A program made the position numbers and the translations under genes. From positions 22,501 to 86,500 of the forward strand of contig WGNR01000019.1 of assembly GCA_016124445.1 (NCBI GenBank): DNA of 64,000 nt. The letters are read 5' to 3'. The notes under the pieces were generated by a model. That model did not search any database and had not been told where the DNA came from. It was given only the letters and a program-made list of their open reading frames with translations. This DNA is from a bacterium. GTDB lineage: Bacteria > Planctomycetota > Planctomycetia > Pirellulales > Pirellulaceae. Positions 51,732 through 60,237 of the stretch are shown here, piece after piece; the stretch's first letter is position 1; each line of letters starts with the position of its first letter.

Positions 51732-52415
51732 TTGGGAAAAACGCCGAGCCGGCATCGTTCTGCCTGGCTGTGCTTCGTTGTCTATATTTTCGGGGTGATC
51801 TCTTCCGTGAATCGAGGACCAGCTTGTTTGGGTTTTCGCCCGACGCAGCTCTTCGACGCCCCTGCGATCGAGCGTCTGGCTCAAGATCCCCAGATTTCGC
51901 GGTTCATTTACCTCGACTTTCCGATCCCCAAGGATGGGGGAAAGCAGCTCGCGCTGGAGGCGATTCGGTCACGATATGAAGGGCGAGCGTTTGCCTTTTC
52001 GATTTTTGTGAACCGCAAGCTTGCCGGCATGGCTACCATCGACCGGATTGATTGGGAACAAAGTTCCGGGCATCTGTTTTATTGGCTCGACGTGCCCTAC
52101 TGGAATCAAGGCGTGGGTAGCTGGGCCGTCGGCCAACTGATCCAATGGGCTCAGCAGCAAACCGGTCGGCAGCGTCTCACGGTTCTCTACGCGAATTGCC
52201 TGGCCGAAAATGCCCCGTCGATTCACGTGCTCAGGAAGAATGGCTTCGACGAAGTTGAGAAGTTCATCGGCAGTGGCGACCATGGCGGGAAGTTCGCAGG
52301 CCGTCGCTGGGTACTTTTTTCCCGATCGCTACAGTTGAATCTCGCTACTTCGCCAAACCTAGGCAAACCTGCTACGAAACTGTCCACTTCCGAGATAAGG
52401 CCTGAACATGTCTGA
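51732..52415 (+). CDS. GNAT-family N-acetyltransferase, about 203-227 aa
   Basis: Acetyltransferase of the RimJ/RimL-like GNAT type. Motifs: LGFRPTQLFDAPAIERLAQD at the start of the domain, FAFSIFVNRKLAGMATIDRI (beta strands 2-4), YWLDVPYWNQGVGSWAVGQL (acetyl-CoA pyrophosphate loop, Q-G-V-G-S), and LTVLYANCLAENAPSIHVLR followed by KNGFDEVEKF. The start is uncertain: the longest frame begins with TTG at 51732, but GTG codons at 51795 and 51807 give N-termini nearer the usual length, and none has a clear ribosome site. The stop overlaps the next gene by eight bases, so it is probably translated together with the large ATP-grasp protein. Substrate unknown. Confidence 0.82.
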   Translation: MGKTPSRHRSAWLCFVVYIFGVISSVNRGPACLGFRPTQLFDAPAIERLAQDPQISRFIYLDFPIPKDGGKQLALEAIRSRYEGRAFAFSIFVNRKLAGMATIDRIDWEQSSGHLFYWLDVPYWNQGVGSWAVGQLIQWAQQQTGRQRLTVLYANCLAENAPSIHVLRKNGFDEVEKFIGSGDHGGKFAGRRWVLFSRSLQLNLATSPNLGKPATKLSTSEIRPEHV

Positions 52416-55400
52416 CCATCTACGAATCTCAGGGCAACGACCAATCGAAACCGGATTGGGACAAACGACCTCGACGAAGACAGTCTCAGGTAAAGACAAG
52501 GGACGCAAGGTTTCTGCGCTCATCAAGAGATTCGAATCGAAGCCGCTTGAGACGAAGCCGACGACCGGCCCGAAAACCACCAAGAAGCCGGAGGAGCTTC
52601 CCAAGCAGCGTACCATCAAGCCGCATCGCTCCAAGGTCAAGTGGAAGTCGATCACCAAAAGCAATGGTCCGAAACCAAAGGACACGACCAGTACTACCGA
52701 ACCGTCGACCAAAGACAAATACAGCTACAAAGAGTACGTCCAAAAGTTTGGCAGCAAGACGGCCAACCTCTACGAGATCGAAAAGCTTGGCGTGAAGGTT
52801 CCGGAACGGTCTCCCATCTCTTCGGATGACGTTCTTGAGCATTTGCTGGATAAGGACGAGGACGGCGTCATCATGAAAAGTTGGACGGCGATGAAGTCGG
52901 CCGGCAAGATCGATGACGAAAACATCAAACGCATCACCGACAAGATCGAAGAGATCTTCAATGAGTCCGATTTCCCATTCACCGAGGACCAGCTGAAATG
53001 GATCAATGAAACGATGGCGGGCAAAGTCCTCATTGCCAGAAGCACCGGTGATGAGGACAGCGTTGATACCCCCAACGCAGGCGGCAACGAATCGGTTCTT
53101 TTCGTCGAGCCGAATACCCAGTCGGTCAAAGACGCCATGAAAGAGGTTGTCTTGTCGTACTTCGGCGCTGACTCCTTGCGAAACCGTATCGTCGGCGATG
53201 GTGTTGAAACGGTGCTTTCTGAGTTACCTAAGATGCCGGTGCTGCTGATGGAGATGATCGCCGAGCCGATCAAAGACAGCAGCAAATTGGAGACCGGTGA
53301 TCCGCCGCCGGTTGGCATTGCGATGTCGACGGACAAACTCGAATTCACCGGAGGCGAAGACTTCCATTTTGTCTCGATCAGTTCGGCGGTCGGGCCCGGC
53401 GTCAACGAAGGGAACGGCCAGGTCGAAGTCGACGAAACCTTCGTCATGCAGTCGAGCGACGGCACGCCCCTTTTGATCTACCAGAAACCGTCGGTCAAAC
53501 TCGATCGTATTCGAGCAGTTAAAGGGGACGACGGCATCAAGAATCAGCTTCAGAAGAACTCCACCAAACTAGCCTACAATCCCAGCCTGTCGCGAGATGA
53601 AGTTCGTTCTCTGGTCACCTCATCTGACAAAATCAAGACGCTCAACGGCGGGAAAACCACGGAGGTGGAAGCGGTCGTTGGCGGAGACGGCACGATCAAC
53701 TTCGTCCAGCACCGAGCCATTCCGGATCAACGCTCCCAGGTCGATCCCACCTACGTCAACATAGAGAAATCGACCGACCATTCTGACGTTTTCAAATACA
53801 CCACCGTTGTCCCGAAATCTGGTGATGCGCTCGTGATTACCGACTGGAGCCAGGTCTGCTTCGCCGAAACGATGAAGGAAGCGGAAGGGATGTTCGACTG
53901 GAAGGGGGGCTCTCAAAAGATTGTCATCGTCCGGCAACCAGACGGTGCCAACAGCCATCCGGCCGTCAACTTCGGCAGCTACAAAAAGGACGTCAACGGC
54001 ACGAAGGAGCCGAATCCCATTCCTTGTCTTGTCGTGCCAAACTTTGATGAACTAGTCGCTCTCAAGAAGACGGCGTTGTCGGATACCCAACCGCTGGTCG
54101 TCGACGGCCAATCACAAAAGCTGTTCGTCTGGAACGACAAGTCTTTCAACCAAGACGAGGCGATCCTCGACGGGCGTATTTCGCATCACATCGGCCTCGA
54201 TACGAGCGTCACCGATCCGACGATTCAAGATGTTGTCGACAAGCTGAAGACAACCAAGACGGAGGAACTTTCGGGTAGCGATGGGCCGGAGCAGTCGTCT
54301 CTGTTCGCGCATCTCGATCCGGTATTGCAGCAGTACACCGAAAAGCTCGAAAACTACGACAAGCTGCTGACGGAAAACTCCGACACGATCCACAACTCCG
54401 AAGGCTTGGCCATCCGTCTGAAGACGATCTCGGAAAACTTCCAGGCCGTGAAGCAGGCCCTTACTGAAGTGATGAAGGGCAACCCAAAATATGAATTCGA
54501 GCCTGGGACGCACGGGCGGCTGTTAATCGCTAAGTTCTTTGAATCGAGCATGCATGACATCGATCACTTCAACCAGTTGATTGAAGCAGAGAAGTCGGCG
54601 TCGATGCACTTGCGGTCCGCCAAAGTTGCTTCCCTGGATAAAACCGTCTTCGCCGAACAAATTAAAGCGGTCGACCACGCCCTAACGCCAGCACTCCGTA
54701 TGCGTTGGAAACGCTTTGTCACCCTCCTGGAACAAGCAGGCCTGAGCGAAACGCAAATCGCGGACTTCAAATCGATGATGACCGGCCTGGACAAGCTGGG
54801 GGTCACGTCCAGTTGGCTGTCGACGGTCTTCGACAAGATGTATGCCGAGATGATGCCGACCAAGAGAACCGGAACCACTCCGGCGGCTCCGGCGGCGAAG
54901 CAGCTGATGGAAGCGCTGCTCAAAGACTATGCCGACACGGCTGACTTCCTCTCCGCCAACCAATCGTTGCAAAAGGAAATCGACGAGGTCGAACAGCACC
55001 TGGCCGACTTCGCGACGCCTTCGAAGTTCGCCAAGGCGTTTGAAGACCTGAAAAAGGTTGCCCAGCCTTTTATCGAGAACGAGTGGCCGGATGACCTGAA
55101 CGACAATCCGCTGAAGAAGCAGGTCCAGGCCCAGACCCTGGGTCGTCTGATCGAAGTCTTCGATGCCAGTATCAAGAAGTTGAAATCGAGTTCGCTGGAA
55201 CCAGGGCAGCTTGTCGAAAAAGAAGTCGAAATGCTCGACGAGTTCTTCCGACTGTTTGGCCACCTGTTCACGAAGATCGATTCGCCAGGTCAGAATACAA
55301 ATCCAGACAGCAAGGCCTCGCATGTAGCGGACCTCAAGAAAGCACTTGAGCGGATCAAGGGCCGAATTCCTGATATGGATACGGAACAACTCGAGCAGCA

Positions 55401-57054
55401 ATCCCGGTGCGGCAAAAGCTTCAACGTTGGCATGTGTCTCTATAGCGTAGGTGCGAAGGACGTCCCGGAGACCTTGGAAGAAGTCTTCACGATACTCCAT
55501 CAGGAGCTGGAAGAAATCCGTTCAGGCCTGATGGTCGACGGTTCCGACTACGACATCGATCTTCCGCCTGAGATGCATGAATTGATCGCCACCGTGCCGA
55601 GATTGGCGATGCAAACGGTCAACCTATTACCGGGCAAGTTGGTCGGCCGAAGTATTTCAACTTCAGGAGTCTCTTACACGTACAACATTCCGATTCGCGA
55701 TCATGGCATCAAGTTAACGGCAAGGTACGAGAAACCTGAGTCACCTGATTCGAAAGGGAAGGTATTCTTAGAACTCGACTTTTACGCGGACAATGGGCGA
55801 GACCGCCTCGAACACCTGGCGAAGTTGGCCAAGCAGTATCGCTTTGGAGATGAACCGCTGGATGACAAGTCACGCCGCGAGGTGTCGTGGGGAGACAAGC
55901 AGCTGAAGACCAGGTTCGAGGTCCGAAACCCGCTGGACATGAAGCGTCTGGAAGGGTTGGTCAACTACATGAACCTGCTATCCATGACCGCAGACGGATC
56001 GCGACCGTCCCCCTACAACATCGATATCTTGAGCTACCTGGTCGGTTCCAGTTCCGACTTCACGACCGGCAAGTACCCCACGAAACGTAAAGAGGCGATC
56101 AAAGACTTCTTGAACGTTATGCTGGGCGGTGTCAAAGGCGAATACAACGATGAAGGCGTCGTGGTCCTTCAGAGCACGACCTACAACGTGCAATTGGTTC
56201 CCTCGCAAGAAGCGTTCACATTTGAGGATCCAGATGACGGCCAGACTTACACCCTGGATCTCAACTCGCCGAAGTTCGGCCTGAGCGACGACGTGTTTGA
56301 TAAGCTGCCAGAGGATAAGCTGGCCGAACTGGAAAAAGAGGTGCTGTTGGGCACGCAAAAGTTCAAGTTCGATTACGAAGGCCACACCTATACGATGGAT
56401 TTGAATCGAGAAGACCTTGGTTTAAGCCCCAACGACCTGAAAGCATTGTCGCTCAACGGCGACTACTTGGACGACGTGAGAACTGAATTGAAGCTGACTT
56501 GGGACGCGGCAAACTTCTACCGGCCCAGTGCGCAAGCCTCTCTATTCAGAACGCCCTGGTCCGACTTGATGTACGGTACACCCATGGCCTACTCGACCAA
56601 GAGCAAGTATCCAGAGATGGAGATCTGGAAGGCCGTCTCCGACAAGCCCAAGAAGCGGAGCGACCTCGGAACGATCGACAAGGGGTTTGAGAAGATCCTG
56701 GAAAAGAAATATGCCCTCCATGATGTCGACAAACAAATGGGAAACGACGTCAGCCGTTTGTCCCCGGAAGATCGAGAGTCGCTGGGCAAGGCACTGCAAA
56801 GCTATTACACCGAATTGTCAAAGTTTGAACTGACGTGCACCGGGTATGTTGGCAAGAAGAGGGCCGAGAAAAAATACATCGGCTTTGCACAGAATGCCCA
56901 TGGAAAAGTGAGAGACCTGAAGTTGCAGACTGGCGTCCAAAAGAAAGCGATCGAGCACCGAATGCTTCTGCTGGGGATCAAGCCCAAGGAGCTCACCACC
57001 AAAGAACTTCGAAGTCTATCGTTTAGAAAGTACCAGGACAGGTACAACGGTTAA
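52408..57054 (+). CDS. Very large protein with PEP-synthase/PPDK-like ATP-binding domain, 1548 aa; candidate type III effector
   Basis: Residues 1-110 are a Lys/Thr/Pro/Ser-rich, disordered N-terminus. Residues about 110-440 match the PPDK/PEP-synthase ATP-grasp domain: FGSKTANLYEIEKLGVKVPE, VLIARSTGDEDSVDTPNAGG, MPVLLMEMIAEP with VGIAMSTD, SSAVGPGVNEGNGQVEVDE and INFVQHRAI. Residues about 470-570 look like the swivelling phosphohistidine domain: SHPAVNFGSY with His517 where PEP-utilisers have SHAAI, then LVVDGQSQKLFVW. The remaining 970 residues are mostly helical, with coiled-coil stretches, and I do not recognise them; no PEP-binding barrel is evident. There is no signal peptide. A CesT-like type III chaperone gene follows 81 bases downstream, which together with the disordered N-terminus suggests a secreted effector. 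It could instead be a cytoplasmic phosphotransferase. Start ATG at 52408, with AAGG upstream, overlaps the GNAT stop. Confidence 0.75.
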   Translation: MSDHLRISGQRPIETGLGQTTSTKTVSGKDKGRKVSALIKRFESKPLETKPTTGPKTTKKPEELPKQRTIKPHRSKVKWKSITKSNGPKPKDTTSTTEPSTKDKYSYKEYVQKFGSKTANLYEIEKLGVKVPERSPISSDDVLEHLLDKDEDGVIMKSWTAMKSAGKIDDENIKRITDKIEEIFNESDFPFTEDQLKWINETMAGKVLIARSTGDEDSVDTPNAGGNESVLFVEPNTQSVKDAMKEVVLSYFGADSLRNRIVGDGVETVLSELPKMPVLLMEMIAEPIKDSSKLETGDPPPVGIAMSTDKLEFTGGEDFHFVSISSAVGPGVNEGNGQVEVDETFVMQSSDGTPLLIYQKPSVKLDRIRAVKGDDGIKNQLQKNSTKLAYNPSLSRDEVRSLVTSSDKIKTLNGGKTTEVEAVVGGDGTINFVQHRAIPDQRSQVDPTYVNIEKSTDHSDVFKYTTVVPKSGDALVITDWSQVCFAETMKEAEGMFDWKGGSQKIVIVRQPDGANSHPAVNFGSYKKDVNGTKEPNPIPCLVVPNFDELVALKKTALSDTQPLVVDGQSQKLFVWNDKSFNQDEAILDGRISHHIGLDTSVTDPTIQDVVDKLKTTKTEELSGSDGPEQSSLFAHLDPVLQQYTEKLENYDKLLTENSDTIHNSEGLAIRLKTISENFQAVKQALTEVMKGNPKYEFEPGTHGRLLIAKFFESSMHDIDHFNQLIEAEKSASMHLRSAKVASLDKTVFAEQIKAVDHALTPALRMRWKRFVTLLEQAGLSETQIADFKSMMTGLDKLGVTSSWLSTVFDKMYAEMMPTKRTGTTPAAPAAKQLMEALLKDYADTADFLSANQSLQKEIDEVEQHLADFATPSKFAKAFEDLKKVAQPFIENEWPDDLNDNPLKKQVQAQTLGRLIEVFDASIKKLKSSSLEPGQLVEKEVEMLDEFFRLFGHLFTKIDSPGQNTNPDSKASHVADLKKALERIKGRIPDMDTEQLEQQSRCGKSFNVGMCLYSVGAKDVPETLEEVFTILHQELEEIRSGLMVDGSDYDIDLPPEMHELIATVPRLAMQTVNLLPGKLVGRSISTSGVSYTYNIPIRDHGIKLTARYEKPESPDSKGKVFLELDFYADNGRDRLEHLAKLAKQYRFGDEPLDDKSRREVSWGDKQLKTRFEVRNPLDMKRLEGLVNYMNLLSMTADGSRPSPYNIDILSYLVGSSSDFTTGKYPTKRKEAIKDFLNVMLGGVKGEYNDEGVVVLQSTTYNVQLVPSQEAFTFEDPDDGQTYTLDLNSPKFGLSDDVFDKLPEDKLAELEKEVLLGTQKFKFDYEGHTYTMDLNREDLGLSPNDLKALSLNGDYLDDVRTELKLTWDAANFYRPSAQASLFRTPWSDLMYGTPMAYSTKSKYPEMEIWKAVSDKPKKRSDLGTIDKGFEKILEKKYALHDVDKQMGNDVSRLSPEDRESLGKALQSYYTELSKFELTCTGYVGKKRAEKKYIGFAQNAHGKVRDLKLQTGVQKKAIEHRMLLLGIKPKELTTKELRSLSFRKYQDRYNG

Positions 57055-57135
57055 AGCGAAACGCGATAAACTGTGGAAGCATCGTGGCCTGCCATGAGAG
57101 GTCAGGCGCGTAGTCGATTCTTTTGAGAAACAACA

Positions 57136-57630
57136 ATGGACGATTCTACGAAACTTCTGCACGACCTGGTCAACGAGTACGCCCGCTCGGTGGGCATGAG
57201 TCCGTTGACTCTAGACGAAGAGGGACGCTGCAGCCTGCTGTTTGACGATAAATTCAGCGTTACTCTGGCATCCCATCCAGAAACTGGGGCCCTGGTTCTC
57301 GTTGCGGAACTCGGTCCGATCCCAGCAGACTTAGAGCATGACTTCTGTCAAAAGATGCTGCAGGGGAATTACTTTTGGCAGCATACCGGCGGCCTGGGAA
57401 CCCTGGCCCTCGCCCCCGACGACCATCCCAACGTTCCCCGGACATCGCTACTGATGTACCAGACACCGCTGCAAAGTCTCGACTTCGGCACCTTTCACAA
57501 CCGATTGTCAACGTTTGTTGATACCGCGGAAGCGTGGATTGATTACCTGGCCGACTTCGAGCAGCAGTTGGAGTCAAATGACGGCCGCCTGCCGGAAACC
57601 GGTTTGGAAGGTCCGATGATTCGCGTGTAA
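57136..57630 (+). CDS. CesT-family type III secretion chaperone-like protein, 164 aa
   Basis: Small acidic protein with the order of the Tir/CesT chaperone fold: helix LLHDLVNEYARSVGM, strands LTLDEEGRCSLLFDDKFSV and LVLVAELGPIP, helix FCQKMLQGNYFWQHTGGLG, strand LALAPDDHPNVPRTSLLMYQ, then helix FHNRLSTFVDTAEAWIDYLA. The GxxSLxFDD and tGGxgtLAL elements are characteristic. Such chaperones bind the N-terminal part of one effector and keep it ready for secretion; their gene normally adjoins that of the effector, here the 1548-residue protein 81 bases upstream. The C-terminal tail (DGRLPETGLEG) is extra. No type III apparatus genes are in the window. Family assignment is by sequence pattern, function by inference. 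Confidence 0.75.
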   Translation: MDDSTKLLHDLVNEYARSVGMSPLTLDEEGRCSLLFDDKFSVTLASHPETGALVLVAELGPIPADLEHDFCQKMLQGNYFWQHTGGLGTLALAPDDHPNVPRTSLLMYQTPLQSLDFGTFHNRLSTFVDTAEAWIDYLADFEQQLESNDGRLPETGLEGPMIRV

Positions 57631-57662
57631 GGTCAGGGGCCACCTGAATAAAGGTAAGAACC

Positions 57663-58268
57663 GTGCAATACGTCAACTTCGTCTATGAAGACAGCGACGA
57701 ACCAACCCTGTTTACCGGCCCGGTTCCCGAGAGCGACGCGGCGTACCTGCGCGAAGCAGCGGCACATCTCAAACCGCTTACGGACGAAGAGTACATTACG
57801 GGCCCGGCGGCGATTCTCTGTTCGTTGGCCAAATCGAGCTATGTTTTGGATGGCGAAGATCTGTATTGGTGCATCGAATGGCAGCCAGGCTTCGTGATCG
57901 TGAAGATGGCACCCAATGCAGAAATGAAATGGGTTGCACTCCGTTCCCCGGTTCCGGACTTCGGTGGCCGGGAGCCGCTACCGGAAGATGGCGATCCCGA
58001 TCAAGACATCGACGACAATCCACAATACAACCTCATCTTTACTCCCTGGGATGCCCAGTTCGACAAGCAGGAAAGAGAATGGGGATCGTTCCTTCCCGCC
58101 GATGAAGACAGTCAGACTCGCTTTGAGAATGCCATGAGTCGAGCCGACTCGCTCAGTAAAGACATCGAATCGCGGATCGAAAAGGACGAGGACCAGTGGT
58201 TCCAACTTTGCCGACAAAACCTGGAACAATGGTGCGGCGAAGGGGTCCGGCTCAAAGGTACCAGCTAA
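57663..58268 (+). CDS. Hypothetical protein, 201 aa, in chaperone-effector gene set
   Basis: I do not recognise the family. Soluble and strongly acidic, without signal peptide. The N-terminal half is beta-rich (MQYVNFVYEDSDEPTLFTGP, LYWCIEWQPGFVIVKMAP), the middle is Pro/Asp-rich (REPLPEDGDPDQDIDDNPQY), and the C-terminal quarter is helical with acidic residues (SRADSLSKDIESRIEKDEDQ). The start is GTG at 57663, 32 bases after the chaperone-like gene, in the same direction. Size, charge and position would fit a second chaperone or an accessory protein of the effector, but nothing in the sequence proves it. Confidence 0.7.
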   Translation: MQYVNFVYEDSDEPTLFTGPVPESDAAYLREAAAHLKPLTDEEYITGPAAILCSLAKSSYVLDGEDLYWCIEWQPGFVIVKMAPNAEMKWVALRSPVPDFGGREPLPEDGDPDQDIDDNPQYNLIFTPWDAQFDKQEREWGSFLPADEDSQTRFENAMSRADSLSKDIESRIEKDEDQWFQLCRQNLEQWCGEGVRLKGTS

Positions 58269-58725
58269 ACGATCTGCACATCGGATGCATGCAAGAAAGA
58301 GTCGCCAGTACCTAGCGCCTATGGGGGTCACAGTTCACATAGTCCCCAAATTCGGCCTCACGTTGCCCCCGCTTGGCACGTCCAATTGCGGGTATTCGGG
58401 AAGATCTCGCCTTGTGCCCCCCGGAGAACTAGTTATAGTTTTAGTCAACAACTTACCTAGGTGTGAGACTTACCGAGCTTGGCTTCTGGTCTGTTCACTC
58501 AAGCTCGAATTCCCGGCCTTTCGGGTCCGCTTCCCTGCGGCAAACCGAAGGCGGGCCTCTAGCGGCGGCTGATTTATCTTGCCCCTTGTTGCCTGTTTTC
58601 CGCGTTGTAGTGCGCGAAGAGACCATCGGTCTTGCATAGAGATTAGCAATCTCCTTCACAGGCGTTTCCAGCGATCAGACACAGAAATGTGTCTTTCAGG
58701 CCGAGGGTCTTCCATCGTGTGATGG
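58269..58725. other. Gene-free stretch before the helicase
   Basis: No gene recognised. It contains a G+C-rich partly self-complementary segment near 58510-58560, which may end the upstream operon, and a hairpin leader shortly before the helicase gene. Confidence 0.4.
58677..58694 (+). promoter_or_regulatory. Leader hairpin before DEAD-box gene
   Basis: AGACACA and TGTGTCT form a seven-base-pair stem closed by a GAAA tetraloop, about 30 bases before the helicase start, with another short stem (AGATT/AATCT) about 40 bases earlier. Helicase mRNAs of cold-shock type often have structured leaders, so a control element is possible. Confidence 0.35.
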
Positions 58726-60147
58726 ATGTACGAGCCTCCGGGCCTGCCACGCAATTACGAAAGAACTAGATTGAAGAAGTTTTCTGAACTCGGCCTGGCC
58801 GAACCGTTTTTACGCAGCATCGACGCCCTGGGCTACGAACGCGCGACCCCCATTCAGGCACAAGCGATTCCGGTCGTATTGCAGGGATCTGACCTGGTCG
58901 GCTGTGCCCAGACCGGGACCGGCAAGACGGCCGCCTTCACGCTGCCGATGCTCGATCGCCTGCTATCGTCAGGTTCGGCCGATTCGCAATCCGAGCAGCC
59001 TCGAAGCAAAGGTTCCAAAGGCGCCAAGCGTCGCCCCCGTACGATCCGCGCGTTGGTCCTCTCTCCGACCAGAGAGCTTGCCGCACAAATTGGCGACAGC
59101 CTAACGAAATACGGAAAGCACACCCATCACCGTCACTGTGTGGTGTTCGGCGGCGTCTCCCAAATGCGCCAGGTTCGTTCATTGCAGCGCGGCGTCGACA
59201 TCGTGGTGGCCACGCCAGGCCGCCTGCTCGACCTGAAGGGGCAAGGCTACATCGACCTGTCGACGATCGAAATCCTCGTCCTCGACGAAGCTGACCAGAT
59301 GCTCGACATGGGCTTTCTGCCAGCATTGAAGCAGATTGTGGCTGCCGTCCCGCGCGAGCGGCAAACGCTGATGTTCTCGGCCACCATGCCTCCTGAAATC
59401 CGGAAACTGGCCAGCCACTGGTTGACCGATCCGGTGAACATCGAAGTCGCCCCGGTCTCAACTCCGGCAGAACGAATTGCCCAGACGGTGCACATGGTTC
59501 CCAAAGGCCAGAAGATCGACCTGCTGCTGAAGTTCCTCAAAGAAACCCCCCGTAGTCGAACGCTGGTCTTCATGCGGACGAAACGGGACGCGGACAAGAT
59601 CGTCAAAATCCTGGAACGAGACGGTTTGCGGGCCGCAGCGATTCACGGCAACAAGAGCCAGGGAGCACGCACGCGGACGCTGGAGCAGTTCAAAGGAAGC
59701 CGACCGCCGATTCTGGTTGCGACCGACATCGCGGCCCGTGGTCTCGACATCCGAGATGTTTCGCACATCGTCAACTTTGACCTGCCCGAAACGCCGGAGA
59801 CTTACGTTCACCGCATCGGCCGCACAGCCCGAGCCGGAGCGGAAGGGGCCGCCGTTTCTTTCTGCAGCAACGGCGAACGAAAGCTGTTGGCGGCGATCGA
59901 GAAACTGATGAAGTGCCGAATTGCCGTTGAATACTCAGGCGACCAAGGCGAACCACGGCCGAAACGTGAGCAGCCGCGTTCTGACCAGCCTCGTAATGAC
60001 CAGTTGCGTCCTGAGCAGCAGCCCGCTGCGAAGCCGGCACGCTCGCGCCGTCCCTCGAATCGCAAACCGAGAAGGCCTGACCAGGCAGGCTCCAATGGCG
60101 GATCGAAAGGAAAATGGCGTCGCAAGAAGTCGGCTTCCGCACGCTAA
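58726..60147 (+). CDS. DEAD-box ATP-dependent RNA helicase, RhlE-like, up to 473 aa
   Basis: Unwinds RNA, typically in ribosome assembly, mRNA decay or cold adaptation. All motifs are present in order: Q motif ATPIQAQAIP, motif I AQTGTGKTAAF, Ia SPTRELAAQ, Ib TPGRLLD, II VLDEADQMLDMGF, III MFSATMP, IV LVFMRTKRDADK, V VATDIAARGLDI and VI YVHRIGRTARAG. The C-terminal tail (about 70 residues) is rich in Arg, Pro and Gln, as in RhlE proteins, and probably binds RNA. The usual N-terminus KKFSELGLAEPFLRSI begins at the TTG of 58771; the ATG at 58726 adds 15 residues, so the true start is uncertain. It is followed by a terminator. Confidence 0.95.
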   Translation: MYEPPGLPRNYERTRLKKFSELGLAEPFLRSIDALGYERATPIQAQAIPVVLQGSDLVGCAQTGTGKTAAFTLPMLDRLLSSGSADSQSEQPRSKGSKGAKRRPRTIRALVLSPTRELAAQIGDSLTKYGKHTHHRHCVVFGGVSQMRQVRSLQRGVDIVVATPGRLLDLKGQGYIDLSTIEILVLDEADQMLDMGFLPALKQIVAAVPRERQTLMFSATMPPEIRKLASHWLTDPVNIEVAPVSTPAERIAQTVHMVPKGQKIDLLLKFLKETPRSRTLVFMRTKRDADKIVKILERDGLRAAAIHGNKSQGARTRTLEQFKGSRPPILVATDIAARGLDIRDVSHIVNFDLPETPETYVHRIGRTARAGAEGAAVSFCSNGERKLLAAIEKLMKCRIAVEYSGDQGEPRPKREQPRSDQPRNDQLRPEQQPAAKPARSRRPSNRKPRRPDQAGSNGGSKGKWRRKKSASAR

Positions 60148-60173
60148 CGCTCGGCAACAACAGTTGAACTATC

Positions 60174-60207
60174 AAAAAAGGCTTGTGAATTCTCACAAGC
60201 CTTTTTT
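60174..60207. terminator. Bidirectional rho-independent terminator
   Basis: AAAAAAGGCTTGTGA pairs with TCACAAGCCTTTTTT around a short loop. It lies between the convergent helicase and sulfatase genes and has A and T runs on both sides, so it can serve both. Confidence 0.88.
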
Positions 60208-60237
60208 ATTTAGGTGATCGCCATTCAGGCTGTTCGA

